DNA from: Parenemella sanctibonifatiensis
GTDB lineage: Bacteria > Actinomycetota > Actinomycetes > Propionibacteriales > Propionibacteriaceae
Assembly: GCF_002250565.1 (NCBI RefSeq)
Contig: NZ_NMVJ01000006.1
Location: 620,001-684,000, forward strand
DNA length: 64,000 nucleotides
Direction: 5' to 3'
Shown: positions 29,043 to 38,185 of the stretch, piece after piece
How the letters are laid out: every line of letters starts with the position of its first letter
How positions within the stretch are numbered: the stretch's first letter is position 1
Translations under genes and position numbers: made by a program
The notes under the pieces: model-generated
Seen by the model: the letters and a program-made list of their open reading frames with translations, nothing else
The model's database searches: none
What the model was told of the DNA's origin: nothing

Positions 29043-30077
29043 TCAAGCGTCGGTTCGGACCGGTCCGGGCCCACCGGATCGGCTCGCGGCAACGGCCGCA
29101 TAGTGATCCAATGCCGCGTTGGCCTCCTCGGCCAGGCCCCGAGCCAGATCAGCCGTCGGCAGGTCAGCGGTGGACAGCAGCTGGACCCGCGGCCCCAGTT
29201 CCAGCAAGAGTCGTCGCAACCACACGGGGTCGACCACCGGGATCCGGACCCGACGGCGGCCATCCCCCTCCTCTGGCGCGGTCAGTTCCTGGACTGGGAA
29301 GTACTCCACCACCCAGCTCGCCTGCGGGCTCAACTCGAGTTCGACCATTGGCGCCTCGGCGAGTCGCTGCTGCCAGTCCTGCCGGACATCGGGAGCCGCG
29401 CCGTGGTCGTGCACGGCTTCGGCGGTCAACTCGGCCGCGCTGATCCGGTCCAGCCGATAGACCCGCCAATCTCCGCGCAGCCGGCTCCACGCCTGCAGAT
29501 AGCCCACCCCGTCGATCTCGAGCACGGCGTGCGGCTCGACCTCAAGGCGTCGGTCCGTGTCGTGGCGGCGATGGGTGATGACCACCATCTGCCCCGCTGT
29601 CACCGCCTCCTGCAGCACCTGGCGTACTTGTGGGTCACCGGTGGCAAGCTCGACCCGGACCCGCTCCAACCCTTCTTGTTCGCCGCCCAGAGCCTGGGTC
29701 AGCTTCGCCAGCACGCTGTCGGCCGCCGACTGCAGATCTTCGCCGACCAGCTCACGCAGCGCCCGGACGCCCAGCACGATGGGGATGGCGTCGTTGACGC
29801 TGAGCCGGATCGGACGGTTGAGGGTGTCGGCATTGGTGACGATGACGACGCCTTGGGATTCGGCCGCCTCGATGTCGACCTCGATCATGCCGCCAGGCGT
29901 ACGCGAGGGCCCACACATGAACAGCACGTTGAGCAGTTGGAAGAGCCGCTGTTTGGGGATCCCGAAGGTCGCGGTGACCTCCTCGACAGGGATCCGCGGG
30001 TGCTGCAGCAGATAGGGCACCAAGGTGAGGGCCTGCTCCACCTCACCGCCGCTCCAGTCAGTCCTGACCTTTGCCAT
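29043..30077 (-). CDS. pafC: WYL-domain regulator PafC
   Basis: The 344-residue protein has an N-terminal winged helix-turn-helix (EQALTLVPYLLQHPRIPVEE...), a central WYL domain and a C-terminal WCX extension. In mycobacteria PafB and PafC form a heterodimer that activates the LexA/RecA-independent DNA damage response. The ATG at 30077 has GGAGG 6 bases before it. The gene overlaps the end of pafB by 20 bp, so the two are translationally linked. Confidence 0.93.
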   Translation of the reverse strand: MAKVRTDWSGGEVEQALTLVPYLLQHPRIPVEEVTATFGIPKQRLFQLLNVLFMCGPSRTPGGMIEVDIEAAESQGVVIVTNADTLNRPIRLSVNDAIPIVLGVRALRELVGEDLQSAADSVLAKLTQALGGEQEGLERVRVELATGDPQVRQVLQEAVTAGQMVVITHRRHDTDRRLEVEPHAVLEIDGVGYLQAWSRLRGDWRVYRLDRISAAELTAEAVHDHGAAPDVRQDWQQRLAEAPMVELELSPQASWVVEYFPVQELTAPEEGDGRRRVRIPVVDPVWLRRLLLELGPRVQLLSTADLPTADLARGLAEEANAALDHYAAVAASRSGGPGPVRTDA

Positions 30078-31050
30078 CACGGCCCTCCTGACCTACATCG
30101 GTCCCAGCCGCTGCGGCCCACCAGCCCAGCCATTGTTGTACTGCGGCCACCAGTTCGGGCGGCTCCAGCACCACGACCGCGCTGCCGTGACCTGCCAGGT
30201 CCGCGGCGGCCTCCTCGACGTCACCGAAGGTGTACGCGGCACGTTGCCAACCGGGCAATGCGGCTGCCACCTCGGGGGACAACTGTCCCTCGGCGCCGCC
30301 ACGCAACTCCAGCGCACGGCCCGGCGCCAATGCCAGCACCGCCTGCCGATCCCGTTGTTCTGGGCGAATCGCCTGAGCGCGCGCGGCCGCCTCGTCCTCA
30401 TCAATCTGGTAACTGCCCGGCTCGCCGATCAACTCCACGGCTTGGTCGACCCGTGCCAACTTGAAGGTACGCGGTTCGGAGCGGTCCAGGTCGTGCCCCA
30501 CCACATACCAGTGGCCGCGCCGCTGTGCCAGCGTCCAGGGTTGCAGGTGGCGAGTGCTGCCGCGATAGCCGAACGTCACCGGCGTACGTGTGGTCACCGC
30601 CGTGAGCCACAGCGGCAGGTCGGCCGCCTGTGGGACCGAGGGATGCACCATCGGCAACGCCCCCACATCGGGTTGCAGGCCCGCTGCCCGAAGCTTGCCC
30701 AGCGCGGCAATCGAGGACCGGCCCATCGCCTGCTCCTGCCAGGTCCGGGTGGCGGCCCCGAGGATCATCGATTCTGCTGGGGAGAACTCCAACGGCGGCA
30801 GTTCGTAGTCTCCGGCCCGGATCAGATATCCCTCGGCCTCGGCGAACGGGTCGTGGCTGCCCGAGCTGATCGGGATGCCCATCTCGCGCAGTTCCTTCTT
30901 GTCCCGCTCGAACATCCGCTGGAACGCGTTGTCGCTGAGGCCCTCGTAGCCCGCCACCTGATCACGGATCTCCTCGCGCCCCAAGAATCGGCGGGTCGCC
31001 CGCAGCACCATCACCAAGCTGACCAACCGCTCGGTCTTCCGGTCCGCCAT
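30058..31050 (-). CDS. pafB: WYL-domain regulator PafB
   Basis: The 330-residue partner of PafC has the helix-turn-helix N-terminus KTERLVSLVMVLRATRRFL and FQRMFERDKKELREMG, then a WYL domain with the HWYVVGHDLDR segment and a C-terminal WCX part. It belongs to the same DNA-damage response regulator pair. An AAGGGG sequence lies upstream of the ATG. It is divergent from gluQRS, 88 bp away. Confidence 0.94.
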   Translation of the reverse strand: MADRKTERLVSLVMVLRATRRFLGREEIRDQVAGYEGLSDNAFQRMFERDKKELREMGIPISSGSHDPFAEAEGYLIRAGDYELPPLEFSPAESMILGAATRTWQEQAMGRSSIAALGKLRAAGLQPDVGALPMVHPSVPQAADLPLWLTAVTTRTPVTFGYRGSTRHLQPWTLAQRRGHWYVVGHDLDRSEPRTFKLARVDQAVELIGEPGSYQIDEDEAAARAQAIRPEQRDRQAVLALAPGRALELRGGAEGQLSPEVAAALPGWQRAAYTFGDVEEAAADLAGHGSAVVVLEPPELVAAVQQWLGWWAAAAGTDVGQEGRDGKGQD

Positions 31051-31138
31051 TCACCGCCCCTTGTCAGCCGTGACTTCGGCGCAACTTCTGGGATCTGTGC
31101 GCCCAGCAGCAACGTAGCAGCCACTACGGTGACTGATC

Positions 31139-32074
31139 ATGAGCGCCACACAGCCAGCTCCAGGGCCAGCCGGATCACCGACGGCAGGCTATGGCCGGTT
31201 TGCGCCGAGTCCGAGTGGTCGGCTCCACGTCGGCAACCTCCGGACCGCGTTGGCGGCCCGCCAGCTGGCCGAGGCGACCGGCCGCGGCTTCCTGGTGCGG
31301 ATGGAGGACTTGGATCAGTTGCGCAGCGCCGACGCCGAGACCATCGGCGCTGGCCAGCTCGCCGACCTGGCCGCGATCGACGTCATCAGCGACGTCGCCG
31401 TGGTGTGGCAGCGAGACCGGCTGTCGGCGTACGCGGCCGCTGTGGCCGAGCTGGCTCCGCTCACCTACGAGTGTTTCTGCACCCGCGCCGAGATCCGGGC
31501 CGCCAGCCGCGCCCCGCATGGCGCGCAACGCCCCTACCCCGGCACCTGCCGCGACCTCACCGACGCCGAGCGGGACCGGCGACGCCGGGACCGTCCGGCC
31601 GCGCTGCGGGTCCGCTCCGGGGACCAGTGGATCAGCTTTGACGACCGGTGGCAGGGCGAGCAGCGGGCCTTCGTCGACGACTTCGTGGTGCGACGCAACG
31701 ACGGAGGATTCGCGTACAACCTGGCGGTGGTGCTCGACGACGCGTGGCAGCAGGTGAGCCAGGTCGTGCGGGGCGCCGACCTGATGGAGTCGACCGGCCG
31801 GCAGATCTGGCTGCAACGCCAGTTGGGCCTGCCCGAGCCCGAGTGGGCCCACGTCGGGCTGGTGCTCAACAGCGACGGCGTACGCCTGGCCAAACGCGAC
31901 GGTGCGGTGGATCTGGGCGAACTGGCCGAGCTCGGGATCAGCGCCGAGCAGGTCCGCGCCGGCCTGGTCCGCAGCCTTGGCGGGCCGGGCGAGCCGATCG
32001 GCCCCGCCTCGGGCGCGAACCCAGCCGGGCCCGGCCAGACCTGGGTCTGGCACGGGCCCGGATCGCTCAGCTGA
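31139..32074 (+). CDS. gluQ: Glutamyl-Q tRNA(Asp) synthetase
   Basis: The 311-residue protein is a truncated glutamyl-tRNA synthetase without an anticodon-binding domain. The HIGH-like segment is RFAPSPSGRLHVGNLRTA, the KMSKS-like segment is RLAKRDGAVDL, and Cys residues in CFCTRAEIR and YPGTC form the zinc site of this family. It transfers glutamate to queuosine of tRNA-Asp in species that make queuosine. TACGGT lies 8 bp before the ATG. It is inserted on the opposite strand between pafB and the FKBP gene. Confidence 0.92.
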   Translation: MSATQPAPGPAGSPTAGYGRFAPSPSGRLHVGNLRTALAARQLAEATGRGFLVRMEDLDQLRSADAETIGAGQLADLAAIDVISDVAVVWQRDRLSAYAAAVAELAPLTYECFCTRAEIRAASRAPHGAQRPYPGTCRDLTDAERDRRRRDRPAALRVRSGDQWISFDDRWQGEQRAFVDDFVVRRNDGGFAYNLAVVLDDAWQQVSQVVRGADLMESTGRQIWLQRQLGLPEPEWAHVGLVLNSDGVRLAKRDGAVDLGELAELGISAEQVRAGLVRSLGGPGEPIGPASGANPAGPGQTWVWHGPGSLS

Positions 32075-32098
32075 AGCGGTTGCCGCCGGTGTGGTGGC

Positions 32099-33124
32099 TC
32101 ATCCGACCGGAGTGACGAAGCTCAAGTCGACGACGTAGATCATCGTCTCCCCCGGCGCCAGGTTCAGCTCAGGATTGCCTTCGGGGTATCCGGCCGAGGG
32201 CGGGATCGCGATGACGATCCGGCTGCCGCTCTTCTTGCCGATCATGGCTTCCTGAAAGCCTGGCACCAGGTCGGTCAGCAGGGCAGCATCGGGCTCTGGC
32301 GCGTCGAAGTTCTGTTCCATGACGGTGCCGCTCTCCCAGGCGATCGCGGTGTAGCGCAGGATGATGGCATCGCCCTCCTGGACCACCTCGCCGTCACCCT
32401 CGATCAGATAGCCGGACATGGTCTCGGTCGGGGCCGGCCCCTCCGGCTTGGTGATGACCGGTACGCCGTTGTCCCCAACGGTGACCGCGGGCATCCACGG
32501 CGCCGGCGCATGCTCGGTGCCGGTCGGTTCAGGAATCTCGGCCCCGAGGATGTCGATGACGAAAATCAGGGTGTCCCCGGGCAGGATGTCCGGCGGCTGC
32601 CCCTGGGGGTCGTAGCCATCGGCGCCGGTCATGGCGACCACGACCCGGCTGCCGACCTGCTGGCCCTCGAGCGCCTTCTTGAAGCCGGTGACGACCTGAT
32701 CGGTGCTCATCGGCGCGGGGGCGCCCCGCTCCCAACTGGAGTCGAAGACCTCACCGGTACGCCCGTTGACACCGTGGTAGTTGACCCGGACCCAGGAGTT
32801 CTCGGCCACCACTGGGCCGCTGCCCGGTTTGAGGACCTCGACGGTCGTCTCGCTGATCCCCCACGGCGCGGGCACCGTGACCGTGGGCGCGTCATCGCCG
32901 GTGATCTCGATCCGGTCCAAATTGTCGTCGGTGGTGATCTCCCCGGCCGGGGTCGCAGCCGCCGACGGGTCGCTGCTCTGGCCGGCGGCGCTGGGATCGG
33001 TGGTCGGGTCTGCGGCAGGGTCGCCGCCGCAGGCGGCCAGGACGAGGCTCAGCCCCAGGGCCAGGGCGACGCCGGCGCTGCGGAGCGGACGACGGGACAG
33101 GCGTTCGGGCGTGGAATCAGGCAC
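32099..33124 (-). CDS. Lipid-anchored peptidyl-prolyl isomerase with two FKBP domains
   Basis: The protein of about 341 residues opens with a lipoprotein signal (LGLSLVLAACGG, Cys32), a low-complexity Asp/Pro/Ser/Thr linker, and two FKBP-type domains. The first runs about residues 100-210 (WVRVNYHGVNGRTGEVFDSS, then GSRVVVAMTGADGY) and the second about 240-340 (GSRIVIAIPPSAGY at its core). It should act outside the membrane in folding exported proteins. The GTG at 33124 follows TATCCT by 6 bp; longer in-frame starts exist. An FKBP gene is common beside pafA/pafB in this group. Confidence 0.88.
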   Translation of the reverse strand: MPDSTPERLSRRPLRSAGVALALGLSLVLAACGGDPAADPTTDPSAAGQSSDPSAAATPAGEITTDDNLDRIEITGDDAPTVTVPAPWGISETTVEVLKPGSGPVVAENSWVRVNYHGVNGRTGEVFDSSWERGAPAPMSTDQVVTGFKKALEGQQVGSRVVVAMTGADGYDPQGQPPDILPGDTLIFVIDILGAEIPEPTGTEHAPAPWMPAVTVGDNGVPVITKPEGPAPTETMSGYLIEGDGEVVQEGDAIILRYTAIAWESGTVMEQNFDAPEPDAALLTDLVPGFQEAMIGKKSGSRIVIAIPPSAGYPEGNPELNLAPGETMIYVVDLSFVTPVG

Positions 33125-33176
33125 CCCGGGAGGATACCCGACCGAACCGGCCATCACGACCGATCGATTCCAGCGC

Positions 33177-34595
33177 TCAGACGAGCAGTTCGCCCTGACC
33201 GGCTGATCCACCGTGGGCCTGCACCGCTGCAATCAGGTCATCCACCCGTTCATCCTGGGCGGCCAATGGATCCTCCAACAGCACGGTCCGCTTGGTCTGC
33301 GAGGCGGCAGCACTGGTCCGGCCCGGCTCATCGGTCCACCGCAGCGTCGTCCAGTCGACCGTGTGGCCCACTCCGGCTGCGCGAGCGGCCTTGACGAACC
33401 GCCCCCGGAGCGCTGCCCGGGTGGTGGCCGGCGGCTCGGTCCGGGCTACGGTGACCGCCCTGGGATCGGTCAGTCGTGGCACCAGGCCGGACTCCTCCAT
33501 CCGGCGTACGATCCCGCCGGGCTGGTGATAGGCCAGTGCCAGCTGAGCGGCTCGCGCGGACCCACCGTCGGGATGTCGTTGGCTGTCGCGTTCGATCAGC
33601 TGGCGCTTGATCGCCCAGTCGATCCGGTCGGCCAGATCGATCCACCGGTCCGCCGCCAGGCTGTCGAGCACCCGGCCCCATTCGGCACGGACGGTGGCCA
33701 ACTCGTCGTTGTCCACCACTGCTTCGGACCACTGCCACAGCCGCTGTTGCATCTCCAGGGCGGACAGTTCACCACCGTCGGCCAGCGGCACCGGGGTGGT
33801 CAGGTCCCGGGAACTGGCACGAATGGCGGTCGAAGGGTTCTCCGGGGTGAGGCTGAGTGGCCCGGGGTGGCCGCTCTCGATCAGCCGTAGCACCAGTTCA
33901 GTGGTGCCCACCTTCAGCAGGCTCGTGGTTTCGCTCATCGTCGAGTCGCCGCTGATGACATGCAGTCGGCGAAATCGACGCGGGTCAGCATGTGGCTCGT
34001 CACGGGTGTTGACCAGGGGTCGGCTCCGGGTCGTGCTCGACGACATCGCATCGGCGAGGAAGTCGGCGCGGGCGCTGACCTGGTAGTGGGCGGCCTCACC
34101 GTTGCGTTCGGGTTGCCAGCGGCCGGCCCCGCACACCGCGATCCGGCTCACCAGATGCCCGACGAGGGCCGTCACAAAGCTGTGGAAGTGCGGATGCCGC
34201 TCCACCATGAAGTTCTCGTGGCAACCGTAGGAGTTGTGGTGGGAGTCGGCGTTGTTCTTGTAAACCCGCAGCCCGGCACTGGCGGGCAGGTCCGGATGGG
34301 CCGGGTCGCTGTGCAGCGATTCGGTGGCTCGCACCGCCAGGTCGCCGACCAGTTCCTCGCCAGCCCGGTCGTGGGTCAGCAGGTCCAGCAAGCCATCAGT
34401 CTCCGGGGTGGCGTACTCGGGGTGCGCGCCGACGTCCAGATAGAGCCGACCACCGTTGGAGAGATAGACATTGCTGGATCGCCCCCAGCCCACGACGGGA
34501 TGGAAGAGCCGCCGCGCCGCATCCTCGATGTTGAGACGTACGCCCACCGCGTGCAGCCCGAACTCCGTCTCCAACCCATAGATCCGCCGGCCCAT
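33177..34595 (-). CDS. pafA: Pup--protein ligase (proteasome accessory factor A)
   Basis: The 472-residue enzyme belongs to the carboxylate-amine ligase fold and attaches the small protein Pup to lysines of target proteins. RRIYGLETEFG at the N-terminus, the WGRSSNVYL segment, LYLDVGAHPEYATPE, KNNADSHHNSYGCHEN and TRSRPLVNTRDEPHAD are near-identical to PafA rather than Dop. An AAGG lies 7 bases before the ATG at 34595; a GTG at 34619 overlapping the rluB stop (GTGA) is an alternative. No pup, dop, proteasome or ARC/Mpa gene lies in this window; rluB is directly upstream. Confidence 0.93.
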   Translation of the reverse strand: MGRRIYGLETEFGLHAVGVRLNIEDAARRLFHPVVGWGRSSNVYLSNGGRLYLDVGAHPEYATPETDGLLDLLTHDRAGEELVGDLAVRATESLHSDPAHPDLPASAGLRVYKNNADSHHNSYGCHENFMVERHPHFHSFVTALVGHLVSRIAVCGAGRWQPERNGEAAHYQVSARADFLADAMSSSTTRSRPLVNTRDEPHADPRRFRRLHVISGDSTMSETTSLLKVGTTELVLRLIESGHPGPLSLTPENPSTAIRASSRDLTTPVPLADGGELSALEMQQRLWQWSEAVVDNDELATVRAEWGRVLDSLAADRWIDLADRIDWAIKRQLIERDSQRHPDGGSARAAQLALAYHQPGGIVRRMEESGLVPRLTDPRAVTVARTEPPATTRAALRGRFVKAARAAGVGHTVDWTTLRWTDEPGRTSAAASQTKRTVLLEDPLAAQDERVDDLIAAVQAHGGSAGQGELLV

Positions 34596-34615
34596 CCAAG
34601 CGCCTTGTGGACCGC

Positions 34616-35398
34616 TCACATCTGGACCAGGTCGAGCAGGGCGCCAAGTTCCTCCCGGCGCAGTTCCCGCAGTTCACCGACCGGGAGCCGTGCCAGCCGC
34701 ACCGGGCCGACGGCGGTGCGGACCAACCGCCGTACCGGATGACCGACGCTGTCCATCATGCGCCGCACGATCCGGTTGCGGCCCTCGTGCAGGGTGATCT
34801 CGATCATGGTGCGTTCAGGCATCCGCTGCACCGCGGTGACCTGGTCCGGCTTCACCGGGCCATCCTCCAAGCGCAGGCCGGTTCGCAGTCGGGTCAGTTC
34901 CTTGTCCGTCATCGCACCCTCGACCTCGGCCAGGTAGGTCTTGGGGACCTCGTAGGAAGGATGCGCCAGCCGATGGGCGAACTCGCCGTCGTTGGTGACC
35001 AACAGCAGCCCCTCGGTGTCGGTGTCGAGTCGCCCCACGTGGAAGAGCCGCTCCGAGCGGCCCACCAACAGGTCCGCGACCGTCGGGCGGCCCTCGGGGT
35101 CCTCCAGGGTCGTCACCACACCGCGAGGCTTGTTGAGGGCCAGATAGACATGGCGGCGAGCTGTCGGAATGCGTGACCCGTCGACCCGGATCTCGTCCTG
35201 GTCGGGGTTGACCCGCAGACCCTGTTCGAGGATCAACTGACCGTTCACCTCGACCCGGCCATGGGCGATCATGTCCTCGGCGGCCCGGCGCGAGGCCACC
35301 CCGGCCGCAGCCAACACCTTCTGAAGCCGGACTCCGTCGGGCTGGTGCGGATCCTGGTCGGCTCCGCCGTCACGGCGGTCATCTCGCCTGGGGTTCAT
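34616..35398 (-). CDS. rluB: rRNA pseudouridine synthase (RluB/RsuA family)
   Basis: The protein of about 260 residues has an N-terminal S4 domain (RLQKVLAAAGVASRRAAEDMI), and the catalytic segment GRLDTDTEGLLLVTNDG with its Asp. It should modify one uridine of 23S rRNA. The ATG at 35398 has GGAGG 6 bases before it; the preceding ATG is also possible. It overlaps scpB by 20 bp, in line with the conserved scpA-scpB-rluB order. In most actinobacteria cmk and der follow; here pafA follows. Confidence 0.93.
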   Translation of the reverse strand: MNPRRDDRRDGGADQDPHQPDGVRLQKVLAAAGVASRRAAEDMIAHGRVEVNGQLILEQGLRVNPDQDEIRVDGSRIPTARRHVYLALNKPRGVVTTLEDPEGRPTVADLLVGRSERLFHVGRLDTDTEGLLLVTNDGEFAHRLAHPSYEVPKTYLAEVEGAMTDKELTRLRTGLRLEDGPVKPDQVTAVQRMPERTMIEITLHEGRNRIVRRMMDSVGHPVRRLVRTAVGPVRLARLPVGELRELRREELGALLDLVQM

Positions 35399-36002
35399 CA
35401 TCTTCCTCCGTGGTGTTCGTGGACGGTGCTGCCTCGGCCAACCCGGTCTGGGTCAACTCGGCCTCCAGAACGCTGGCGTCCGGCAGATAGGGGGCGAGAT
35501 CGGGCAGGTCGTCGAGAGAGGTGATGCCCATCCGCTCGGTGAAGTAGTCCGTGGTGACGAAGCGGGCTGCCTGGCCGGCGTCCGAGTCAGGTTGCGCCTC
35601 GGCGATCAGGCCGCGCGCCACCAGCGTACGCACCACCGCATCCACGCTGACGCCACGGATCGCCGAGATCCGGCCTCGAGTCACTGGCTGCAGGTACGCC
35701 ACCACTGCCAGCGTCTCCAACGCCGCCTGGGACAGCTTGGCGGGTTGGCCCAACACCACTGCCTCGGCGATCGCGTCGGCCAGGTCCGCGCACGTGGCGA
35801 ACCGCCAGCCGGCACCGGCCCGCCGCAGCTCGAAGCCGCGCTGCTGCACTCGGTAGAACTCGGCAATGGCGACGAGTTCGGCCTCGGTCTGTTCCTCGGT
35901 CAGGTCGACCTGGGCAGCCAGGGTCGCCGTGGCAACCGGTTCGGTCGCCATCAGCAACAGGGCCTCCAGCAGTCGGCTGTGCTCCGACTCAGCCATTCTC
36001 AC
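35379..36002 (-). CDS. scpB: Condensin regulatory subunit ScpB
   Basis: The 207-residue protein has the two winged-helix domains of ScpB: LEALLLMATEPVATATLAAQ at the N-terminus and LSQAALETLAVVAYLQPVTRGRISAIRGV, followed by VRTLVARGLI. It joins ScpA and SMC in the chromosome-organising condensin complex. It overlaps scpA by 14 bp; the start is a GTG with GGAGG 6 bases upstream. The acidic tail of about 30 residues is poorly conserved. Confidence 0.95.
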   Translation of the reverse strand: MRMAESEHSRLLEALLLMATEPVATATLAAQVDLTEEQTEAELVAIAEFYRVQQRGFELRRAGAGWRFATCADLADAIAEAVVLGQPAKLSQAALETLAVVAYLQPVTRGRISAIRGVSVDAVVRTLVARGLIAEAQPDSDAGQAARFVTTDYFTERMGITSLDDLPDLAPYLPDASVLEAELTQTGLAEAAPSTNTTEEDDEPQAR

Positions 36003-36930
36003 CGCTCCCCTCCGCCGGGTCCTGCCCCGTCGTGCGCTGAGTCAGATCGTCCTGACTCACGTCATTGTGGCCCGCGTCCTCATGCTGATCGGGGACACCG
36101 TCAAATTCGTCGATGCCTGCGGTCAGGTCATCGGATTCGTCTGCCGCACTCCACACCACCGTCAGCGCCCCCAGCGGCGATTCCTGTTCGAAGGTGACCG
36201 CCCGATTCCGGAACAGCTCCAACAGCGCCAAGAATCTGGCCACGGTGGTCAACCGGTCCGCGCCGGCCACCAGATCCGCAAATCCCATCCGACCGGCGGC
36301 CCGGATCGAACTGGCCACGATCTGGGCCTGTTCCCGGACACTGACCTGAGCGCCGTGCAGGTGACTCAGCGACACTTCTGCAATCTCCTCGGGTGCCATC
36401 AACGCGGCCACCAACCGGGCCAGTTGCTCCGGCGTACGCCCGATCACTGGCGGCGGCAGCAGCGAACTGAAGGCATCCTCCAGACCGCCGGGGCGGGGAT
36501 GGATCCGGTCGCTGACACCGATCCGGTCGGCCAGGAACCCCGACACCAGTTTGAACGCGCGGTACTGCAGCAGCCGCGCAAACAGCAGGTCGCGGGCCTC
36601 CAGCAGTTCCAGGTCCTCAGAGTCCTCCACCTCGCCGCTGGGCAGCAGCCGGGCGGCCTTGAGGTCCAACAGGGTGGCCGCCACCAGCAGGAAGGAACTG
36701 GCCTGTTCCAGGTCCCAGGGTTCGCCGGCTGAGCCGCTGGCACCGACTCTGATGTGAGCCAGGAAGTCGTCGGTGACTTGGGACAGCGCTACCTCGGTCA
36801 CGTCGAGTTTGTGACGTGAGATCAGCTGCAGCAACAGGTCGAAGGGGCCCTCGAAGTTGGTGAGGCGCACCGTGAAGCCCCGCTCGGCGCCGGCGCGGGG
36901 CTCGGCCTCGATCGGGGTCGGGGTGGTCAC
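35989..36930 (-). CDS. scpA: Condensin kleisin subunit ScpA
   Basis: The protein of about 313 residues is a kleisin that bridges SMC heads and ScpB. VRLTNFEGPFDLLLQLISRHKLDVTEV at the N-terminus is the SMC-binding helix region and a C-terminal winged helix follows (FLALLELFRNRAVTFEQ). The start is set at the GTG at 36930, which overlaps the upstream stop as GTGA; a GTG at 36948 is an alternative. The C-terminal 60 residues are acidic. Confidence 0.94.
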   Translation of the reverse strand: MTTPTPIEAEPRAGAERGFTVRLTNFEGPFDLLLQLISRHKLDVTEVALSQVTDDFLAHIRVGASGSAGEPWDLEQASSFLLVAATLLDLKAARLLPSGEVEDSEDLELLEARDLLFARLLQYRAFKLVSGFLADRIGVSDRIHPRPGGLEDAFSSLLPPPVIGRTPEQLARLVAALMAPEEIAEVSLSHLHGAQVSVREQAQIVASSIRAAGRMGFADLVAGADRLTTVARFLALLELFRNRAVTFEQESPLGALTVVWSAADESDDLTAGIDEFDGVPDQHEDAGHNDVSQDDLTQRTTGQDPAEGSGENG

Positions 36931-37184
36931 CGCTTCAACCGCCGCCACAGGTCCGATTCGGTGCCGTTCGCCCGGTAGTCGGCGACCGCCTGGGCGACCG
37001 CGATCCGGACCAACCGGCCTCGGTCGACCCGGACCCCGTGACGGTCACACAGGTCAGCGCGAGTCTTCTCGATCACGTGCAGGTCCTCGGCGGACAGATA
37101 GACGGTGATCTTGGAGTCGTGTCGGATCCGTCCGGCGTCGACCCCGAACTCCTCGACGAATGCAACCGGTTCCCGATCCGGCAT
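36927..37184 (-). CDS. Ribbon-helix-helix-like small protein between parA and scpA
   Basis: The product is 85 residues from the ATG at 37184, which overlaps the parA stop as TGATG; an upstream ATG at 37199 would add 5. The centre SKITVYLSAEDLHVIEKT followed by helices (DRGRLVRIAVAQAVADY) has the strand-helix-helix shape of ribbon-helix-helix proteins such as ParG or CopG. It is sandwiched between parA and scpA by overlaps on both sides. No close named family was recognised, and the DNA-binding call is an inference from pattern. Confidence 0.7.
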   Translation of the reverse strand: MPDREPVAFVEEFGVDAGRIRHDSKITVYLSAEDLHVIEKTRADLCDRHGVRVDRGRLVRIAVAQAVADYRANGTESDLWRRLKR

Positions 37185-38140
37185 CACTTCCCTGGGCATC
37201 GGAGCAGCACCTCCCGCGCCAGATCGCGGTAGGCCTGAGCCCCAGCCGAGGAACTGGCGTAACTGGTGATCGGCTCCCCTGCGACGGTGGTCTCGGGGAA
37301 TTTGATGGTGCGACGGATGACCGTGTGGAAGACCTTGTCACCGAACGCCTGAACCACCCGTTCCAGCACCTCGCGACTGTGCAGGGTGCGGGCGTCATAC
37401 ATGGTGCCGAGGATGCCCAGCACTTCCAGCTCAGGGTTGAGGCGATCGGTGACCTTCTCGATGGTGTCGGTCAACAGCGCAACTCCGCGCAGTGCGAAGA
37501 ACTCCAACTCCAGCGGCATGATGACCTGGTCGGATGCCGTGAGGGCGTTCACCGTCAACAGTCCCAGCGAGGGTGCGCAATCGACCAGGATGACGTCGTA
37601 CTGGCTGCGCAGCGGGTCCAACACCCGCTTCAGCGTCTGTTCCCGCGCCACCTCTGACACCAGTTGCACCTCGGCCGCCGACAGGTCGATGTTGGCGGGC
37701 AGCAGGTCCATGTTGGGAGTGTCGGTCGTGTGCAGGACCTCCGACACCGGCGTACGCCTGGACAGCAGCAGGTTGTAGATGGACTGGTCCATCGTGTGCG
37801 GATTCAGGCCCATCCCGACCGACAGCGAGCCCTGCGGGTCAAAGTCGACCAGCAATACCTTGCGCCCGGTCTCGGCCAAGGCTGCGCCGAGATTGATGGT
37901 GGTGGTGGTCTTGCCGACGCCGCCCTTCTGGTTGCACATCGCGATCACCAGCGCGTTGGTCTGCTCCGGCGGTGGCGTCGGCTCCGGCAACTGCGGCAGT
38001 GGACGCCCGGTGGGACCGATGTTGGGATCTGCCGCCGCGACCGACCGCGGCGGTGCCACGGTGGTGGCGGAATCGTCCGGGGTGAACAACACCGACTGAC
38101 CTTGGTCAGGTGAGGTGGGGTCCTCGATGCGGGCATTCAC
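37184..38140 (-). CDS. ParA/Soj family chromosome-partitioning ATPase
   Basis: This 318-residue ATPase has the deviant Walker A motif KGGVGKTTTTINLG, and DFDPQGSLSVGMG and VDCAPSLGLLTVNAL at the usual spacings. The first 65 residues are a Pro-rich, low-complexity extension. In actinobacteria a ParA-like gene at this site accompanies scpA-scpB and xerD; it is distinct from the parAB pair near the origin, and no parB is present. The start is a GTG with GGAGG 11 bases upstream. It overlaps the small ribbon-helix-helix-like gene downstream. Confidence 0.92.
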   Translation of the reverse strand: MNARIEDPTSPDQGQSVLFTPDDSATTVAPPRSVAAADPNIGPTGRPLPQLPEPTPPPEQTNALVIAMCNQKGGVGKTTTTINLGAALAETGRKVLLVDFDPQGSLSVGMGLNPHTMDQSIYNLLLSRRTPVSEVLHTTDTPNMDLLPANIDLSAAEVQLVSEVAREQTLKRVLDPLRSQYDVILVDCAPSLGLLTVNALTASDQVIMPLELEFFALRGVALLTDTIEKVTDRLNPELEVLGILGTMYDARTLHSREVLERVVQAFGDKVFHTVIRRTIKFPETTVAGEPITSYASSSAGAQAYRDLAREVLLRCPGK

Positions 38141-38185
38141 GACCGGTCAAACCTCCAAGGGGCACGTCGGATGATCTTGGCCATG

